48,301 nucleotides of DNA from Marinosulfonomonas sp. (GTDB taxonomy: Bacteria; Pseudomonadota; Alphaproteobacteria; Rhodobacterales; Rhodobacteraceae), in the NCBI GenBank assembly GCA_015488685.1, contig WFNH01000040.1:1-48301 (forward strand), given 5' to 3'. This document shows positions 7,124 through 16,848 of the stretch, one piece after another. The notes under the pieces were generated by a model. That model had not been told where the DNA came from, ran no database searches, and saw nothing but the letters and a program-made list of their open reading frames with translations. Each line of letters begins with the position of its first letter. Position 1 is the stretch's first letter. The translations under genes were made by a program, and so were the position numbers.

Positions 7124-10061
7124 CCCCACCGGCACCTCCCGCGTTTTCGGCCTGCCCTCGGGCGTGGATTTTCCCAAGGCCCTGATCGACGGTGTGCTGG
7201 AGCGTTGCAAAACCCGCCCGCCCGAATTTCTGGCCAGCGTGGAAATCTACGTCAACACCCGCCGTATGCAGCGCCGCATCCGCGAGATTTTCGACGCAGG
7301 CCCACCCTGCCTGTTGCCCCGCGTTCGCCTGATCACCGACCTTGGCCAAACCGCCTCCTTGACCGGCCTGCCCCCTGCGGTGCCCAAACTTCAACGGCGG
7401 CTGGAGCTGGCACAACTGGTCGCCAAACTGGTCGACCAACAACCCGACCTTGCCCCGCGCGCCTCGGTCTATGATCTGGCCGACAGCCTTGCCAGCCTGA
7501 TGGATGAAATGCAAAGCGAAGGTGTCCCCCCCGAGGTGATCGAGGCCCTCGATGTGTCGGATCAATCCGGCCATTGGGAACGGGCCTTGCGGTTTGTCAA
7601 ACTGACACAGGCCTATTTCGGCAAAACCGCCAATGAACACCCCGACAGCGAGGCCCGACAGCGGCTGGTGGTGGAACGGTTAACGGCAAAATGGGTCTCT
7701 AACCCGCCGCAAAACCCGATTATCATCGCCGGTTCAACCGGCTCGCACGGGGCCACGCATATGCTGATGCAGGCGGTTGCCAAACTGCCCCAAGGCGCGC
7801 TGGTTCTGCCCGGATACGATTTCGATCTGCCCAATCATGTCTGGGCCGCAATGGATGACGCGATGAGTGCGGCGGACCATCCGCAATTCCGGTTCCGCGC
7901 ATTACAAAACTCGCTGGGGATCGACAGTGGCGATATTGCCGAATGGGCCAAAACCGCCCCGCCAAGTGCTGCCCGCAACCGGCTGATTTCCCTTGCCCTG
8001 CGCCCTGCGCCTGTGACCGATCAATGGATGGCCGAGGGGCCAAAACTGACCGATCTGCAAGCGGCTTGCGAAAACATCACACTGATTCAGGCCCCCTCGG
8101 CGCGGATCGAGGCCCTGACAATTGCGCTGAAACTGCGTGATGCCGCCGAATCCGGCCAGACCGCCGCCCTGATCACCCCCGACCGCACCCTGACCAGACA
8201 GGTCACCGCCGCGCTGGACCAATGGGGGATTGAACCGGACGACAGCGCCGGATTGCCCCTGCCCATGTCCGCACCCGGTCGGTTTTTACTGCATATCGCG
8301 GGGTTGTTCGGGCAGGTGCTGACATCGGAAACCCTGTTGGCGCTGCTAAAACACCCGCTGACCCATTCCGGTGTTGCTGGGCGGGGCGACCACCTGCGCT
8401 GGACCCGTGATCTGGAACTACACATTCGCAAAAACGGCCCGCCCTTTCCGAACAAAGACAGCCTGAGCACATGGGCCAACGCACAGACCGATGACGGCAG
8501 GCGCGAATGGGCGGCTTGGCTGGGCGATCTGCTGAACGGGCTGGAAACCGTTTCCGCCCGCCCGCTGACCGAACATCTGGAGCAGCACCTTGCCCTTGCC
8601 CGCGCGCTGGCCGCCGGCCCTGATGATGACGGCAGCGGCGAATTATGGGAAAAACCCGCCGGTCAAAAGGCGTTGGAACAGGTGAATGAACTGCAACGCA
8701 GCGCCGGTCATGGCGGCGTGCTGGCCCCGTTCGATTACAACAACCTGTTTCGCAACCTGCTGAATCAGGCCGAGGTCCACGACCCGACCCGACCGCACCC
8801 GAATATCATGATCTGGGGCACGCTCGAGGCTCGCGTTCAGGGCGCCAATCTGGTGATCCTTGGCGGGCTGAATGACGGCATCTGGCCCGGCACGCCCAAC
8901 CCCGACCCGTGGATGAACCGTGCCATGCGGCAAAAGGCGGGGCTCTTGTTGCCCGAACGCCAGATCGGCCTGTCGGCGCATGATTTCCAGCAGGCAATCG
9001 CAGCGAAAACCGTCTGGCTAACCCGCGCCGTGCGCGATGCCGAGGCCCAGACCGTGCCGTCCCGCTGGCTGAACCGGCTGACCAATCTGCTGGACGGGTT
9101 AAAGGAAACCGGCGGGGCCGATGCGCTGGAGGCCATGCAGACGCAGGGAAAGAAATGGCTGGATATGGTGGGGGAAATGGAGTGCATATCAGTCTCTATC
9201 CCGCCTGAAAACCGCCCATCCCCTATTCCACCAGCCAATGCGCAGCCCAAATCCCTTTCGGTTACCGGCATCACCAAACTGATCCGCGACCCCTATGCGG
9301 TTTACGCGGGCAAGGTGTTGCGCCTTTACCCACTGGACCCGATCCGTCAGCAACCCGATGCGCCGGTGGCGGGCACCGTGGTGCATAGGATCCTTGAGCG
9401 GTTCATTGATGAACGCACCGAAGAAACCCGTGATCAGGCCAAGACACGCCTGATGCAGATCGCCGACGAGGTGCTAGCGACCGACGCACCATGGCCCGCC
9501 GCGCGCCGTGTCTGGCGGGCGAAACTGGCACGGGTTGCAGACTGGTTTTTGCAAGGGGAAGAGGAGCGCGCCAAACTGGCCAATGTGTTCAAGCTGGAAC
9601 AGACAGGTGCCGCGAAACTTGGCACGCTGGATTTCACCCTGACTGCGCGGGCCGACCGGCTGGACCGGTCCGACGATGGCCAGACCTATATCTATGATTA
9701 CAAAACCGGCAAGCCGCCAACCGAAAAGCAGCAGATCGAGTTTGATAAACAACTGTTGCTGACGGCTGCGATGGTGGAGCGGGCCGGTTTCAAAGGGCTG
9801 GCCGATACCCGTGTTGGCGGGGCCAGTTTTATTGGGCTGGGGGCCAGTCCCGAAGTGGTGCCCGCCCCGCTGGATAAAACCGACCTGAACACGATTTGGG
9901 CCGAGTTAGAGACGCTTATTACCGCCTACACTGCCGGCAAAAAGGGCTATACATCCCGCCGCGCGATGGAGAAAACCAGCTATTCCTACGACTATGACCA
10001 TCTGGCCCGTTATGGCGAATGGGACGAAAGCGATATGCCCGAGCAGGAGGCGCTGACATGA
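7116..10061 (+). CDS. addB: AddB subunit of the double-strand-break repair helicase-nuclease
   Basis: A 981-residue protein of the alphaproteobacterial AddB type. The C-terminal third has the RecB-like nuclease fold: Gly-Thr-Val-Val-His-Arg-Ile-Leu-Glu-Arg, then Ala-Asp-Arg-Leu-Asp-Arg and the catalytic Asp-Tyr-Lys-Thr-Gly-Lys near residue 862. The N-terminal helicase-like part has no recognisable Walker A motif; the nearest glycine-rich loop reads Gly-Ser-Thr-Gly-Ser-His-Gly-Ala-Thr, so the subunit is probably a non-motor scaffold and nuclease. With AddA it resects broken DNA ends for RecA. The gene overlaps murU by 8 bp at its start and shares ATGA with addA at its end. Confidence 0.94.
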   Translation: MFDPTGTSRVFGLPSGVDFPKALIDGVLERCKTRPPEFLASVEIYVNTRRMQRRIREIFDAGPPCLLPRVRLITDLGQTASLTGLPPAVPKLQRRLELAQLVAKLVDQQPDLAPRASVYDLADSLASLMDEMQSEGVPPEVIEALDVSDQSGHWERALRFVKLTQAYFGKTANEHPDSEARQRLVVERLTAKWVSNPPQNPIIIAGSTGSHGATHMLMQAVAKLPQGALVLPGYDFDLPNHVWAAMDDAMSAADHPQFRFRALQNSLGIDSGDIAEWAKTAPPSAARNRLISLALRPAPVTDQWMAEGPKLTDLQAACENITLIQAPSARIEALTIALKLRDAAESGQTAALITPDRTLTRQVTAALDQWGIEPDDSAGLPLPMSAPGRFLLHIAGLFGQVLTSETLLALLKHPLTHSGVAGRGDHLRWTRDLELHIRKNGPPFPNKDSLSTWANAQTDDGRREWAAWLGDLLNGLETVSARPLTEHLEQHLALARALAAGPDDDGSGELWEKPAGQKALEQVNELQRSAGHGGVLAPFDYNNLFRNLLNQAEVHDPTRPHPNIMIWGTLEARVQGANLVILGGLNDGIWPGTPNPDPWMNRAMRQKAGLLLPERQIGLSAHDFQQAIAAKTVWLTRAVRDAEAQTVPSRWLNRLTNLLDGLKETGGADALEAMQTQGKKWLDMVGEMECISVSIPPENRPSPIPPANAQPKSLSVTGITKLIRDPYAVYAGKVLRLYPLDPIRQQPDAPVAGTVVHRILERFIDERTEETRDQAKTRLMQIADEVLATDAPWPAARRVWRAKLARVADWFLQGEEERAKLANVFKLEQTGAAKLGTLDFTLTARADRLDRSDDGQTYIYDYKTGKPPTEKQQIEFDKQLLLTAAMVERAGFKGLADTRVGGASFIGLGASPEVVPAPLDKTDLNTIWAELETLITAYTAGKKGYTSRRAMEKTSYSYDYDHLARYGEWDESDMPEQEALT

Positions 10062-13000
10062 CCCGCCGCGATGAAGCCACCGAACGGCAGGTGCAGGCCG
10101 CCGCGCCCACGTCCTCGACATGGTTGTCGGCCAACGCGGGGTCGGGCAAAACACGGGTGCTGACCGACCGCGTGGCGCGGTTGCTGCTGGAAGGGGTGTC
10201 GCCGCAACACATCCTGTGCCTGACCTACACCAAAGCCGCCGCCAGCGAGATGCAGAACCGCCTGTTCAAGCGGCTGGGCGCATGGGCGATGCAGGACGGC
10301 GAAACTCTGGCAAAGGAATTGCGCGATCTGGGGGTCGAACGGCATATTGATGCAGACGAGTTGAACAACGCCCGCACCCTGTTTGCCCGCGCCATTGAAA
10401 CACCGGGCGGGTTGAAAATACAAACAATCCATTCGTTCTGCGCCTCGATCCTGCGGCGTTTTCCGCTAGAGGCGGGCGTGTCGCCGCAATTTACCGAAAT
10501 GGATGATCGCGCGGCGAAACTGTTGCGGGCCGAGATTGTCGAGGAAATGGCCGATGGGCCGGCTGTGGATGCAATCGACGCGCTGGCGGCGCATTATTCG
10601 GACAGCGATTTTGAACGGCTGACTGGCGAAGTGACAAAACGCGCGGCACAGTTTGCGGTAAAGAAAGACAAGGTCGAGGTTTGGCAAATGTTCGGGCTAA
10701 AGCCGGATGTAACCGAGCAGGATATTTTGTCCAGTGTCATCTTGGGCAGCGAGGCCGATTTATTCGCGGCCCTGATGCCAGCACTACTGGCCGGTTCCGC
10801 CAATGATGTCAAAGCGCACACCAAACTGGCCGCGCTGGACTCCGCCAATATCGGCTTTGCCGAACTGGAACTTCTGGAATCGACTTTTCTAACCGGCCCT
10901 AAAACAAAGCAACCCTTCAGTGCCAAAATCGGCAGTTTCCCGACCAAAGCCACTCAAAAAATATTGGGCGCACATCTGGGGGACCTGAACAACCTTATGG
11001 CGCGGGTAGAAACGGCGCGTGAGGCCAGAATCAGTCTCTATTCCGCCCAAAAAACCCTTGCGATGCACCAGTTCGCCGCTGAATTCCTGCCCCGTTACGA
11101 GCAGCAAAAACAGTTGCGCGGTTGGCTGGATTTTGATGACCTGATCAACCTGACGGCCAAACTGTTGCATGACCCGCAGGTCGCATCATGGGTGCTGTAC
11201 CGGTTGGATGGCGGCATTGACCATATCCTTGTGGACGAAGCGCAGGACACCAGCCCGCAGCAATGGGATGTGATCGAACGGCTAGCGCAGGAGTTCACCT
11301 CGGGCGAGGGGGCGATGCCTGACAGGGTGCGCACGATTTTCGTGGTCGGGGATCGCAAGCAGTCGATCTATTCCTTTCAAGGGGCTGACCCCGAGGAATT
11401 CGAGCGGATGAAACTGGAGTTTCAGGCTAGACTAGAGTCCGCAAATCTATCGTTCCAGTCGCTGCAACTGGAATACTCCTTTCGCTCGGCCGAGCCGATC
11501 ATGCGTCTGGTGGATTGCACCCTACAGGGTCACGCCGATCAGGGGTTGGGCGACAGTATCAAACACCTTGCGTTCAAAACAGAAATGCCCGGACGGGTGG
11601 ATCTGTGGCCAATCATCCCGAAAACCGAAGCGCCGGAACAGAAAGAATGGCATGACCCGACCGACAAGATTGCCAAGAACCACGAAACCATTTTACTGGC
11701 CAACCGGATCGCCGACAGGATTGCCGAAATGTGCAACAGCGCGGTGATTCCACAAGAGGTGGACAACACCGGCACCTACAAAATGCGCCCCGTGACCGAG
11801 GGTGATTTCCTGATTTTGGTTCAACGTCGCTCCGCCCTTTTTCATGAAATCATCCGCGCCTGCAAATCCCGCGATCTGGCGATTGCAGGCGCGGACAGGT
11901 TGAAAATTGGCGGTGAGTTGGCCGTCAAGGATCTGACCGCGCTGTTGGCGTTTCTGGCTACACCCGAAGACGATCTGTCGCTGGCCTCTGCCCTGCGCTC
12001 GCCCCTGTTTGGCTGGAGCGAACAGGATCTGTTCGATTTGGCGCATAAGCGGCCCGCAAAAACCTTTCTCTGGTCGGCTTTGCGCAATGTTAGAGACGCA
12101 TATCCAGATACATTGGCCATGCTGGACGCCCTTCGCAAGGACGCCGATTTCCTGCGGCCCTATGAATTGCTGGAACGTATCCTGACCCGCTTTCATGGCC
12201 GCAAAAACCTGTTGGCGCGGCTGGGGGACGAAGCCGAGGATGGCATTGATGCCCTGCTGAATCAGGCGATGGATTACGAGCGGATGGATGTGCCGAGCCT
12301 GACGGGGTTCATCACCTGGCTTCAGGCCGAAGAGGTCGAGATCAAGCGCCAGATGGATGGTGAAAGCGACCGGATCAGGGTGATGACGGTGCATGGCGCC
12401 AAGGGGCTGGAAGCACCGATTGTGATTTTGCCCGATACCGTTGGCCGTGGCAGTGCGCCACGGGATGAATTGTATCTGACCGACAGCGGTGATGTGATGT
12501 GGAAGGTCAAAGCCGACGCCAGCCCCAAAGTGATGCGCGCCGCGCGGGATCAGCTTAAGCTGTCACAGGAACAGGAACGTTTGCGGCTGCTTTATGTAGC
12601 GATGACGCGGGCGGAAAAATGGCTGATTGTTTGCGGGGCGGGGGATCCGGGGAAGGATGGCAAAAGCTGGCATACGATGATCGAGGCCGGGATGAAAACC
12701 GCTGGCGCTGTGCCATATGGGGATTGGCTGCGGCTGGAATATGGCGATTGGGGTGGAGAGGTCACGGCCAAAAAGCCGGATGACAAACCTGACGTCACCT
12801 TGCCGGATTGGGCCAAAACAGATGCCGAAATCCCTGACCGGCCCGCACAAACCCTGTCGCCATCACAACTGGGTGGCGCCAAGGTTCTGGCGGGTGATGG
12901 CGACGGGTTAAGCGAGAATGCGGCCAAACAACGGGGCAGCAATATTCACCTGTTTCTGGAACATCTGCCCGCCCATCCGCAAGCCGAATGGCCCGGCGTT

Positions 13001-13414
13001 GCCGACATGCTGTTGCCCGATGCCGCGCCCGATGTTCTGGCCGAAGTCACCGCCCTTCTGACCAACCCTGATCTGGCGTTTTTGTTTGAGGACAGCACAC
13101 TGGCCGAGGTGCCGATCACTGCCAACCTGCCTGATCTGGGCGGCAAACGGATACATGGCGAAATTGACCGGCTGATTATTTCGCCTGAAAGAATTCTGGC
13201 CGTTGATTTCAAATCCAACGCCATTGTGCCCAATAATCCAGCTGAGGTTCCCGATGGACTGTTGCGACAAATGGGGGCCTATCAGGCGGCGTTAGGGATG
13301 GTTTTCCCTGATCAAAAAATCGAAACCGCTATCCTTTGGACCCGCACCGGAACCCTTATGTATCTGGAACAAAACGCCGTTACTGCGGCATTGCGCGCCA
13401 CCACGATACCTTGA
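10058..13414 (+). CDS. addA: AddA helicase-nuclease subunit (UvrD/RecB type)
   Basis: A 1,118-residue superfamily 1 helicase with a nuclease tail. Walker A is Ala-Asn-Ala-Gly-Ser-Gly-Lys-Thr at 25-32; Walker B follows as Ile-Leu-Val-Asp-Glu-Ala-Gln-Asp. Later helicase motifs include Val-Val-Gly-Asp-Arg-Lys-Gln-Ser-Ile-Tyr, Val-Met-Thr-Val-His-Gly-Ala-Lys-Gly-Leu-Glu and Leu-Leu-Tyr-Val-Ala-Met-Thr-Arg-Ala. The C-terminal nuclease motif has Gly-Glu-Ile-Asp-Arg-Leu and Val-Asp-Phe-Lys-Ser. I chose the ATG at 10058, which forms ATGA with the addB stop and has a GAGG-type ribosome site; a longer frame starting at 10019 lies inside addB. It is the motor subunit of AddAB. Confidence 0.95.
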   Translation: MTRRDEATERQVQAAAPTSSTWLSANAGSGKTRVLTDRVARLLLEGVSPQHILCLTYTKAAASEMQNRLFKRLGAWAMQDGETLAKELRDLGVERHIDADELNNARTLFARAIETPGGLKIQTIHSFCASILRRFPLEAGVSPQFTEMDDRAAKLLRAEIVEEMADGPAVDAIDALAAHYSDSDFERLTGEVTKRAAQFAVKKDKVEVWQMFGLKPDVTEQDILSSVILGSEADLFAALMPALLAGSANDVKAHTKLAALDSANIGFAELELLESTFLTGPKTKQPFSAKIGSFPTKATQKILGAHLGDLNNLMARVETAREARISLYSAQKTLAMHQFAAEFLPRYEQQKQLRGWLDFDDLINLTAKLLHDPQVASWVLYRLDGGIDHILVDEAQDTSPQQWDVIERLAQEFTSGEGAMPDRVRTIFVVGDRKQSIYSFQGADPEEFERMKLEFQARLESANLSFQSLQLEYSFRSAEPIMRLVDCTLQGHADQGLGDSIKHLAFKTEMPGRVDLWPIIPKTEAPEQKEWHDPTDKIAKNHETILLANRIADRIAEMCNSAVIPQEVDNTGTYKMRPVTEGDFLILVQRRSALFHEIIRACKSRDLAIAGADRLKIGGELAVKDLTALLAFLATPEDDLSLASALRSPLFGWSEQDLFDLAHKRPAKTFLWSALRNVRDAYPDTLAMLDALRKDADFLRPYELLERILTRFHGRKNLLARLGDEAEDGIDALLNQAMDYERMDVPSLTGFITWLQAEEVEIKRQMDGESDRIRVMTVHGAKGLEAPIVILPDTVGRGSAPRDELYLTDSGDVMWKVKADASPKVMRAARDQLKLSQEQERLRLLYVAMTRAEKWLIVCGAGDPGKDGKSWHTMIEAGMKTAGAVPYGDWLRLEYGDWGGEVTAKKPDDKPDVTLPDWAKTDAEIPDRPAQTLSPSQLGGAKVLAGDGDGLSENAAKQRGSNIHLFLEHLPAHPQAEWPGVADMLLPDAAPDVLAEVTALLTNPDLAFLFEDSTLAEVPITANLPDLGGKRIHGEIDRLIISPERILAVDFKSNAIVPNNPAEVPDGLLRQMGAYQAALGMVFPDQKIETAILWTRTGTLMYLEQNAVTAALRATTIP

Positions 13415-13471
13415 CGGCAAAGGGGTGGCTGCATAGGTTCAGCTCAACGCATTCGCCATAGGAGAATAATC

Positions 13472-13792
13472 ATGGCCACAACAGCAGTAACAGATGCAAC
13501 ATTTGACGCCGAAGTCCTGAAATCCGACCTGCCGGTCGTGGTTGATTTCTGGGCCGAATGGTGCGGCCCTTGCAAAATGATCGGTCCCTCATTGGAAGAG
13601 CTGTCTGAGGAAATGGGCGACAAGATCAAAATCGTTAAGGTTAACGTCGACGAAAACCCAAGCACGCCTGCGCAGATGGGCGTGCGCGGTATTCCTTCGA
13701 TGTTCCTGTTCAAGGACGGTCAGGTTGTTTCTAACAAGGTTGGCGCAGCCCCCAAAGCCGCATTGCAAAGCTGGATCGAAGAATCCATCTGA
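13472..13792 (+). CDS. trxA: Thioredoxin
   Basis: Classical cytoplasmic thioredoxin of 106 residues with the active site Trp-Cys-Gly-Pro-Cys-Lys (Cys31 and Cys34), the buried Asp in Val-Val-Asp-Phe-Trp-Ala and the cis-proline loop Gly-Ile-Pro-Ser. It reduces disulfides in ribonucleotide reductase, methionine sulfoxide reductases and other partners. A strong AGGAG precedes the ATG by 7 bases. The 57-bp gap after addA and a TTGACG hexamer at 13411-13416, overlapping the addA stop, suggest it can be transcribed on its own, though no convincing -10 element is visible. A good terminator follows. Confidence 0.97.
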   Translation: MATTAVTDATFDAEVLKSDLPVVVDFWAEWCGPCKMIGPSLEELSEEMGDKIKIVKVNVDENPSTPAQMGVRGIPSMFLFKDGQVVSNKVGAAPKAALQSWIEESI

Positions 13793-13815
13793 TTGCGGAT
13801 AAATTGATTGAATCA

Positions 13816-13838
13816 GGGGTGCTTTGGCGCCCCTTTTT
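13816..13838 (+). terminator. Rho-independent terminator after trxA
   Basis: A 7-bp stem (GGGGTGC at 13816-13822 with GCGCCCC at 13827-13833, one G-T pair) closes a TTTG loop and is followed by five T. It lies 24 bp after the trxA stop and separates trxA from the hslV promoter. Confidence 0.8.
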
Positions 13839-13846
13839 CTTTGAAA

Positions 13847-13877
13847 CTTGTGCAACGGGGTTTGCACCTCCATATAG
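13847..13877 (+). promoter_or_regulatory. Candidate RpoH (heat-shock sigma) promoter of hslV
   Basis: CTTG at 13847-13850 and CCATATAG at 13870-13877 are separated by 19 bases, the arrangement expected of a sigma-32-type promoter (CTTG... CC-ATnT). HslVU is a known heat-shock operon, and the element sits just after the trxA terminator and 14 bp before the hslV ribosome-binding site. That short leader makes the transcription start plausible. Confidence 0.55.
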
Positions 13878-13901
13878 AACACAACCAGTCAGGAGGGCAT
13901 G

Positions 13902-14459
13902 ATGGCCGACGATCAATTTCCAGGATGGCATGGCACCACAATTATTGGTGTCAACAAGGGTGGCGAGGTTGTCATCGCCGGTGACGGGCAGGTCAGCATA
14001 GGCCAGACCGTGATGAAGGGCACCGCCAAAAAGGTGCGGCGCCTGTCGCCCGGCGGGTTTGACGTGGTGGCCGGTTTTGCCGGATCGACCGCCGATGCTT
14101 TTACCCTGCTGGAACGGCTTGAGGCCAAGCTGGAAGCGACGCCGGGTCAATTGGCACGGGCTTCGGTGGAATTGGCCAAGGACTGGCGCACGGACAAGTA
14201 TTTGCAAAAGCTGGAAGCGATGCTGATCGTTTCGGATGGCAAGGATATTTTCGTAATCACCGGCGCGGGCGACGTGCTGGAACCCGAATTCGATGTAACC
14301 GCGATTGGATCGGGCGGGAATTACGCACTGGCGGCGGCACGGGCTTTGATGGACACTGACCTGTCCGCAGAAGAGGTCGCCCGCAAGGCAATGGCGATTG
14401 CTGCAGATATTTGTGTTTACACCAACGGCAATCTGACTGTTGAAACAATTAAAGGGTAA
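13902..14459 (+). CDS. hslV: ATP-dependent protease peptidase subunit HslV (ClpQ)
   Basis: Proteasome-like peptidase of 185 residues. The short propeptide ends in His-Gly, so the mature catalytic N-terminus is Thr12 in Gly-Thr-Thr-Ile-Ile-Gly; Ala-Gly-Asp-Gly-Gln-Val and the Lys-Lys-Val-Arg-Arg loop are family landmarks. Two adjacent ATGs occur at 13899 and 13902. AGGAGG at 13891-13896 is 2 bases from the first and 5 from the second, and relatives begin Met-Ala-Asp, so I chose 13902. Two hexamers cap the HslU ATPase ring. The gene is followed by a membrane protein gene and then hslU. Confidence 0.96.
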   Translation: MADDQFPGWHGTTIIGVNKGGEVVIAGDGQVSIGQTVMKGTAKKVRRLSPGGFDVVAGFAGSTADAFTLLERLEAKLEATPGQLARASVELAKDWRTDKYLQKLEAMLIVSDGKDIFVITGAGDVLEPEFDVTAIGSGGNYALAAARALMDTDLSAEEVARKAMAIAADICVYTNGNLTVETIKG

Positions 14460-14465
14460 TCCGGT

Positions 14466-15539
14466 TTGAGTGATTTTTCCAAAGAGGACATTCGCGCCGC
14501 CGTTGCGGCCGGCGTTCTGAATGAACAACAGGCGGTTGGCCTGTTAACGCTGGCGCAGGAACGGCTGGGCATCCGCGACCATCTGATAGACGAGGATGAA
14601 CCGTTCGAGTTTTTCAAAGGCTTTAGCGAAATCTTTGTCACCGTTGGCCTATGGTTGTTGCTGTCGGGTGTTATCGGTCTGGGCGCCGTGCTGAAGGGCG
14701 GTGTCGGGATTGGTATTCTGGGCATGGTCCTGACGTGGGTTTTTGCCCTGTATTTCACCAAGAAACGCCGGATGAACCTGCCCAGCATGTCGCTGGCGGC
14801 AGGATTTGGTGTGTTTCTTGCAGGCACGGTTCTTAGCCTTATTGGCATGGATAAAGATCTGACTGAAATTCATGTTATCATCATGGCCCTGATCGGGATG
14901 ATCGGAATGCTGATCTATTACCGTGTGTTCAAACTGCCTTTCACTATGTTCGTTTTCGGTATTTTCGGGCTGATCATGGTCTATGCCATCATGGGCATGC
15001 AGGGCGCGAAATTCTCGATCTTCGATTTCCCTGACGGTCTGTTTGACCTTAGGAATAATTCCGGCTTTGCCATTGGTTCGCTGATCTTCGGATTTGCCGC
15101 TTTTGCATTGGGCATCTGGTTTGATACCAAAGATCCACACCGCATCAGCCGCTATTCCGCCACCGGTTTCTGGCTGCATATTCTGGCCGCACCTGCGATC
15201 GTCAACACCATTGCCCTGACGCTGGTGAACAGTGGCGGCACACAAGGATATCTGCTAACCGCGCTGTTGCTGGTTGTGGTAACAATCCTTTCGCTGGTAA
15301 TCGACCGGCGGTCCTTCCTTACGGCAGGCATTGGTTATTTTGCGGTGCTTATTCCGTGGATGACGCCGGATTATGCCAGCGGCGAATCCAGCATGGTTTA
15401 TACCCTGCTGATCCTTGGTATCCTGATCACGGCCCTTGGCACATGGTGGGTGCAAATCCGTTCATGGCTGATGTGTCTGCTGCCCGACTTCCCTTTCAAA
15501 GACCGCTTTCCTCCTTATATCCGAGGCCAAAATGACTGA
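14466..15539 (+). CDS. Polytopic membrane protein (DUF2157-like) encoded between hslV and hslU
   Basis: A 357-residue protein: a soluble helical N-terminus (1-45, rich in Ala, Gln and Glu), then about ten hydrophobic segments from residue 55 to the end, some separated by short charged loops (Lys-Lys-Arg-Arg near 98). The layout resembles DUF2157-type proteins, but I am not certain of the family and know no function. It starts with TTG; I see no better in-frame start upstream of the first membrane segment. It lies 6 bp after hslV and its last 8 bp overlap the hslU start, so it should be cotranscribed and coupled to hslU. That makes a link to membrane protein quality control thinkable, but unproven. 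Confidence 0.8.
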   Translation: MSDFSKEDIRAAVAAGVLNEQQAVGLLTLAQERLGIRDHLIDEDEPFEFFKGFSEIFVTVGLWLLLSGVIGLGAVLKGGVGIGILGMVLTWVFALYFTKKRRMNLPSMSLAAGFGVFLAGTVLSLIGMDKDLTEIHVIIMALIGMIGMLIYYRVFKLPFTMFVFGIFGLIMVYAIMGMQGAKFSIFDFPDGLFDLRNNSGFAIGSLIFGFAAFALGIWFDTKDPHRISRYSATGFWLHILAAPAIVNTIALTLVNSGGTQGYLLTALLLVVVTILSLVIDRRSFLTAGIGYFAVLIPWMTPDYASGESSMVYTLLILGILITALGTWWVQIRSWLMCLLPDFPFKDRFPPYIRGQND

Positions 15540-16839
15540 TCTGACCCCCCGCGAAATTGTATCCGAACTGGACCGTTTTATCATTGGCCAGAACGACGCC
15601 AAACGCGCCGTGGCTGTGGCCCTGCGCAACAGATGGCGACGCAAACAATTGGGCGATGACCTGCGTGACGAGGTGTATCCGAAAAACATCCTGATGATCG
15701 GGCCGACCGGCGTGGGCAAAACCGAAATCAGCCGCCGTTTGGCCAAACTGGCCCATGCGCCGTTTATCAAGGTTGAAGCAACAAAGTTTACCGAGGTCGG
15801 TTATGTTGGTCGTGACGTGGAACAGATCATCCGCGATCTGGTAGATAGCGCCATCACCATGACCCGCGAACACATGCGCGAAGAGGTCAAGGCCAACGCC
15901 CGCGAGGCCGCCGAGGAACGGGTGATCGAAGCCATCGCCGGTGAAGATGCCCGTGATGCCACCCGCGAGATGTTTCGCAAAAAACTGAAGTCGGGCGAGC
16001 TGGATAACACGGTGATCGAACTCGAGGTTGCCGATACCTCCAACCCGATGCCGATGTTCGACATCCCCGGCCAGCCGGGTCAAAGCATGGGCATGATGAA
16101 CCTTGGCGATATTTTCGGCAAAGCCATGGGTGGACGCACCGTGCGTCGCAAGATGACAGTCGCTGAAAGCTATGAATTGCTGGTGGGGGAAGAAGCCGAC
16201 AAACTGCTGGATGATGAGATTGTCACCCGCAAGGCGCTAAGCGAAGTGCAGGAAAACGGTATCGTGTTTCTGGATGAAATCGACAAGGTTTGCGCCCGCA
16301 AAAACGCCAGCGGCGCCGATGTTTCCCGCGAAGGGGTGCAGCGCGATTTGCTGCCGTTGATCGAGGGCACTACGGTTTCCACCAAACACGGCCCCGTCAA
16401 AACCGACCACATTCTATTCATCGCATCAGGCGCGTTTCACGTTGCCAAGCCCTCCGATCTGTTGCCCGAGCTTCAGGGGCGTTTGCCAATCCGGGTTGAG
16501 TTGCGCGCCCTGACCGAAGAGGATTTCGTGCGCATCCTGACCGAAACCGACAACGCCCTGACCCGCCAGTATACCGCGCTGATGGCGACCGAAGAGGTGA
16601 CTGTGGAATTCACCAAAAACGGCATCGCCGCGCTGGCAAAAATCGCAGCCGAGGTGAACCAGTCGGTTGAAAACATCGGCGCACGGCGGCTGTATACGGT
16701 GATTGAACGGGTGTTCGAGGAACTGTCGTTTACTGCCCCGGACAGGGCGGGTGAGGCAATCAAGGTCAATGCAGAGTTTGTCGAGAAGAACCTTGGCGAG
16801 CTATCCCGCTCGATGGACGTCAGCCGCTATGTGCTTTAG
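15532..16839 (+). CDS. hslU: ATP-dependent protease ATPase subunit HslU (ClpY)
   Basis: AAA+ unfoldase of 435 residues. Walker A is Gly-Pro-Thr-Gly-Val-Gly-Lys-Thr at 57-64, the pore loop Gly-Tyr-Val-Gly follows near residue 90, and Walker B is Val-Phe-Leu-Asp-Glu-Ile-Asp-Lys. The insertion domain (about 110-230) is present. The C-terminus ends Ser-Arg-Tyr-Val-Leu, the tail that docks into HslV. It unfolds substrates for HslV in the cytoplasm. Its start overlaps the membrane protein gene by 8 bp. Expected to be heat-induced through the promoter before hslV. Confidence 0.97.
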   Translation: MTDLTPREIVSELDRFIIGQNDAKRAVAVALRNRWRRKQLGDDLRDEVYPKNILMIGPTGVGKTEISRRLAKLAHAPFIKVEATKFTEVGYVGRDVEQIIRDLVDSAITMTREHMREEVKANAREAAEERVIEAIAGEDARDATREMFRKKLKSGELDNTVIELEVADTSNPMPMFDIPGQPGQSMGMMNLGDIFGKAMGGRTVRRKMTVAESYELLVGEEADKLLDDEIVTRKALSEVQENGIVFLDEIDKVCARKNASGADVSREGVQRDLLPLIEGTTVSTKHGPVKTDHILFIASGAFHVAKPSDLLPELQGRLPIRVELRALTEEDFVRILTETDNALTRQYTALMATEEVTVEFTKNGIAALAKIAAEVNQSVENIGARRLYTVIERVFEELSFTAPDRAGEAIKVNAEFVEKNLGELSRSMDVSRYVL

Positions 16840-16848
16840 CATCTGCGA

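Noticed and set aside
10019-10057. Upstream extension of addA
   Set aside because: The extra 13 codons lie inside addB and do not resemble AddA. The ATG overlapping the addB stop with a good ribosome site is the better start.
16431-16445. Possible third parS (TTTCACGTTGCC)
   Set aside because: Only the left half matches; the right half lacks GAAACA. It is ordinary hslU coding sequence.
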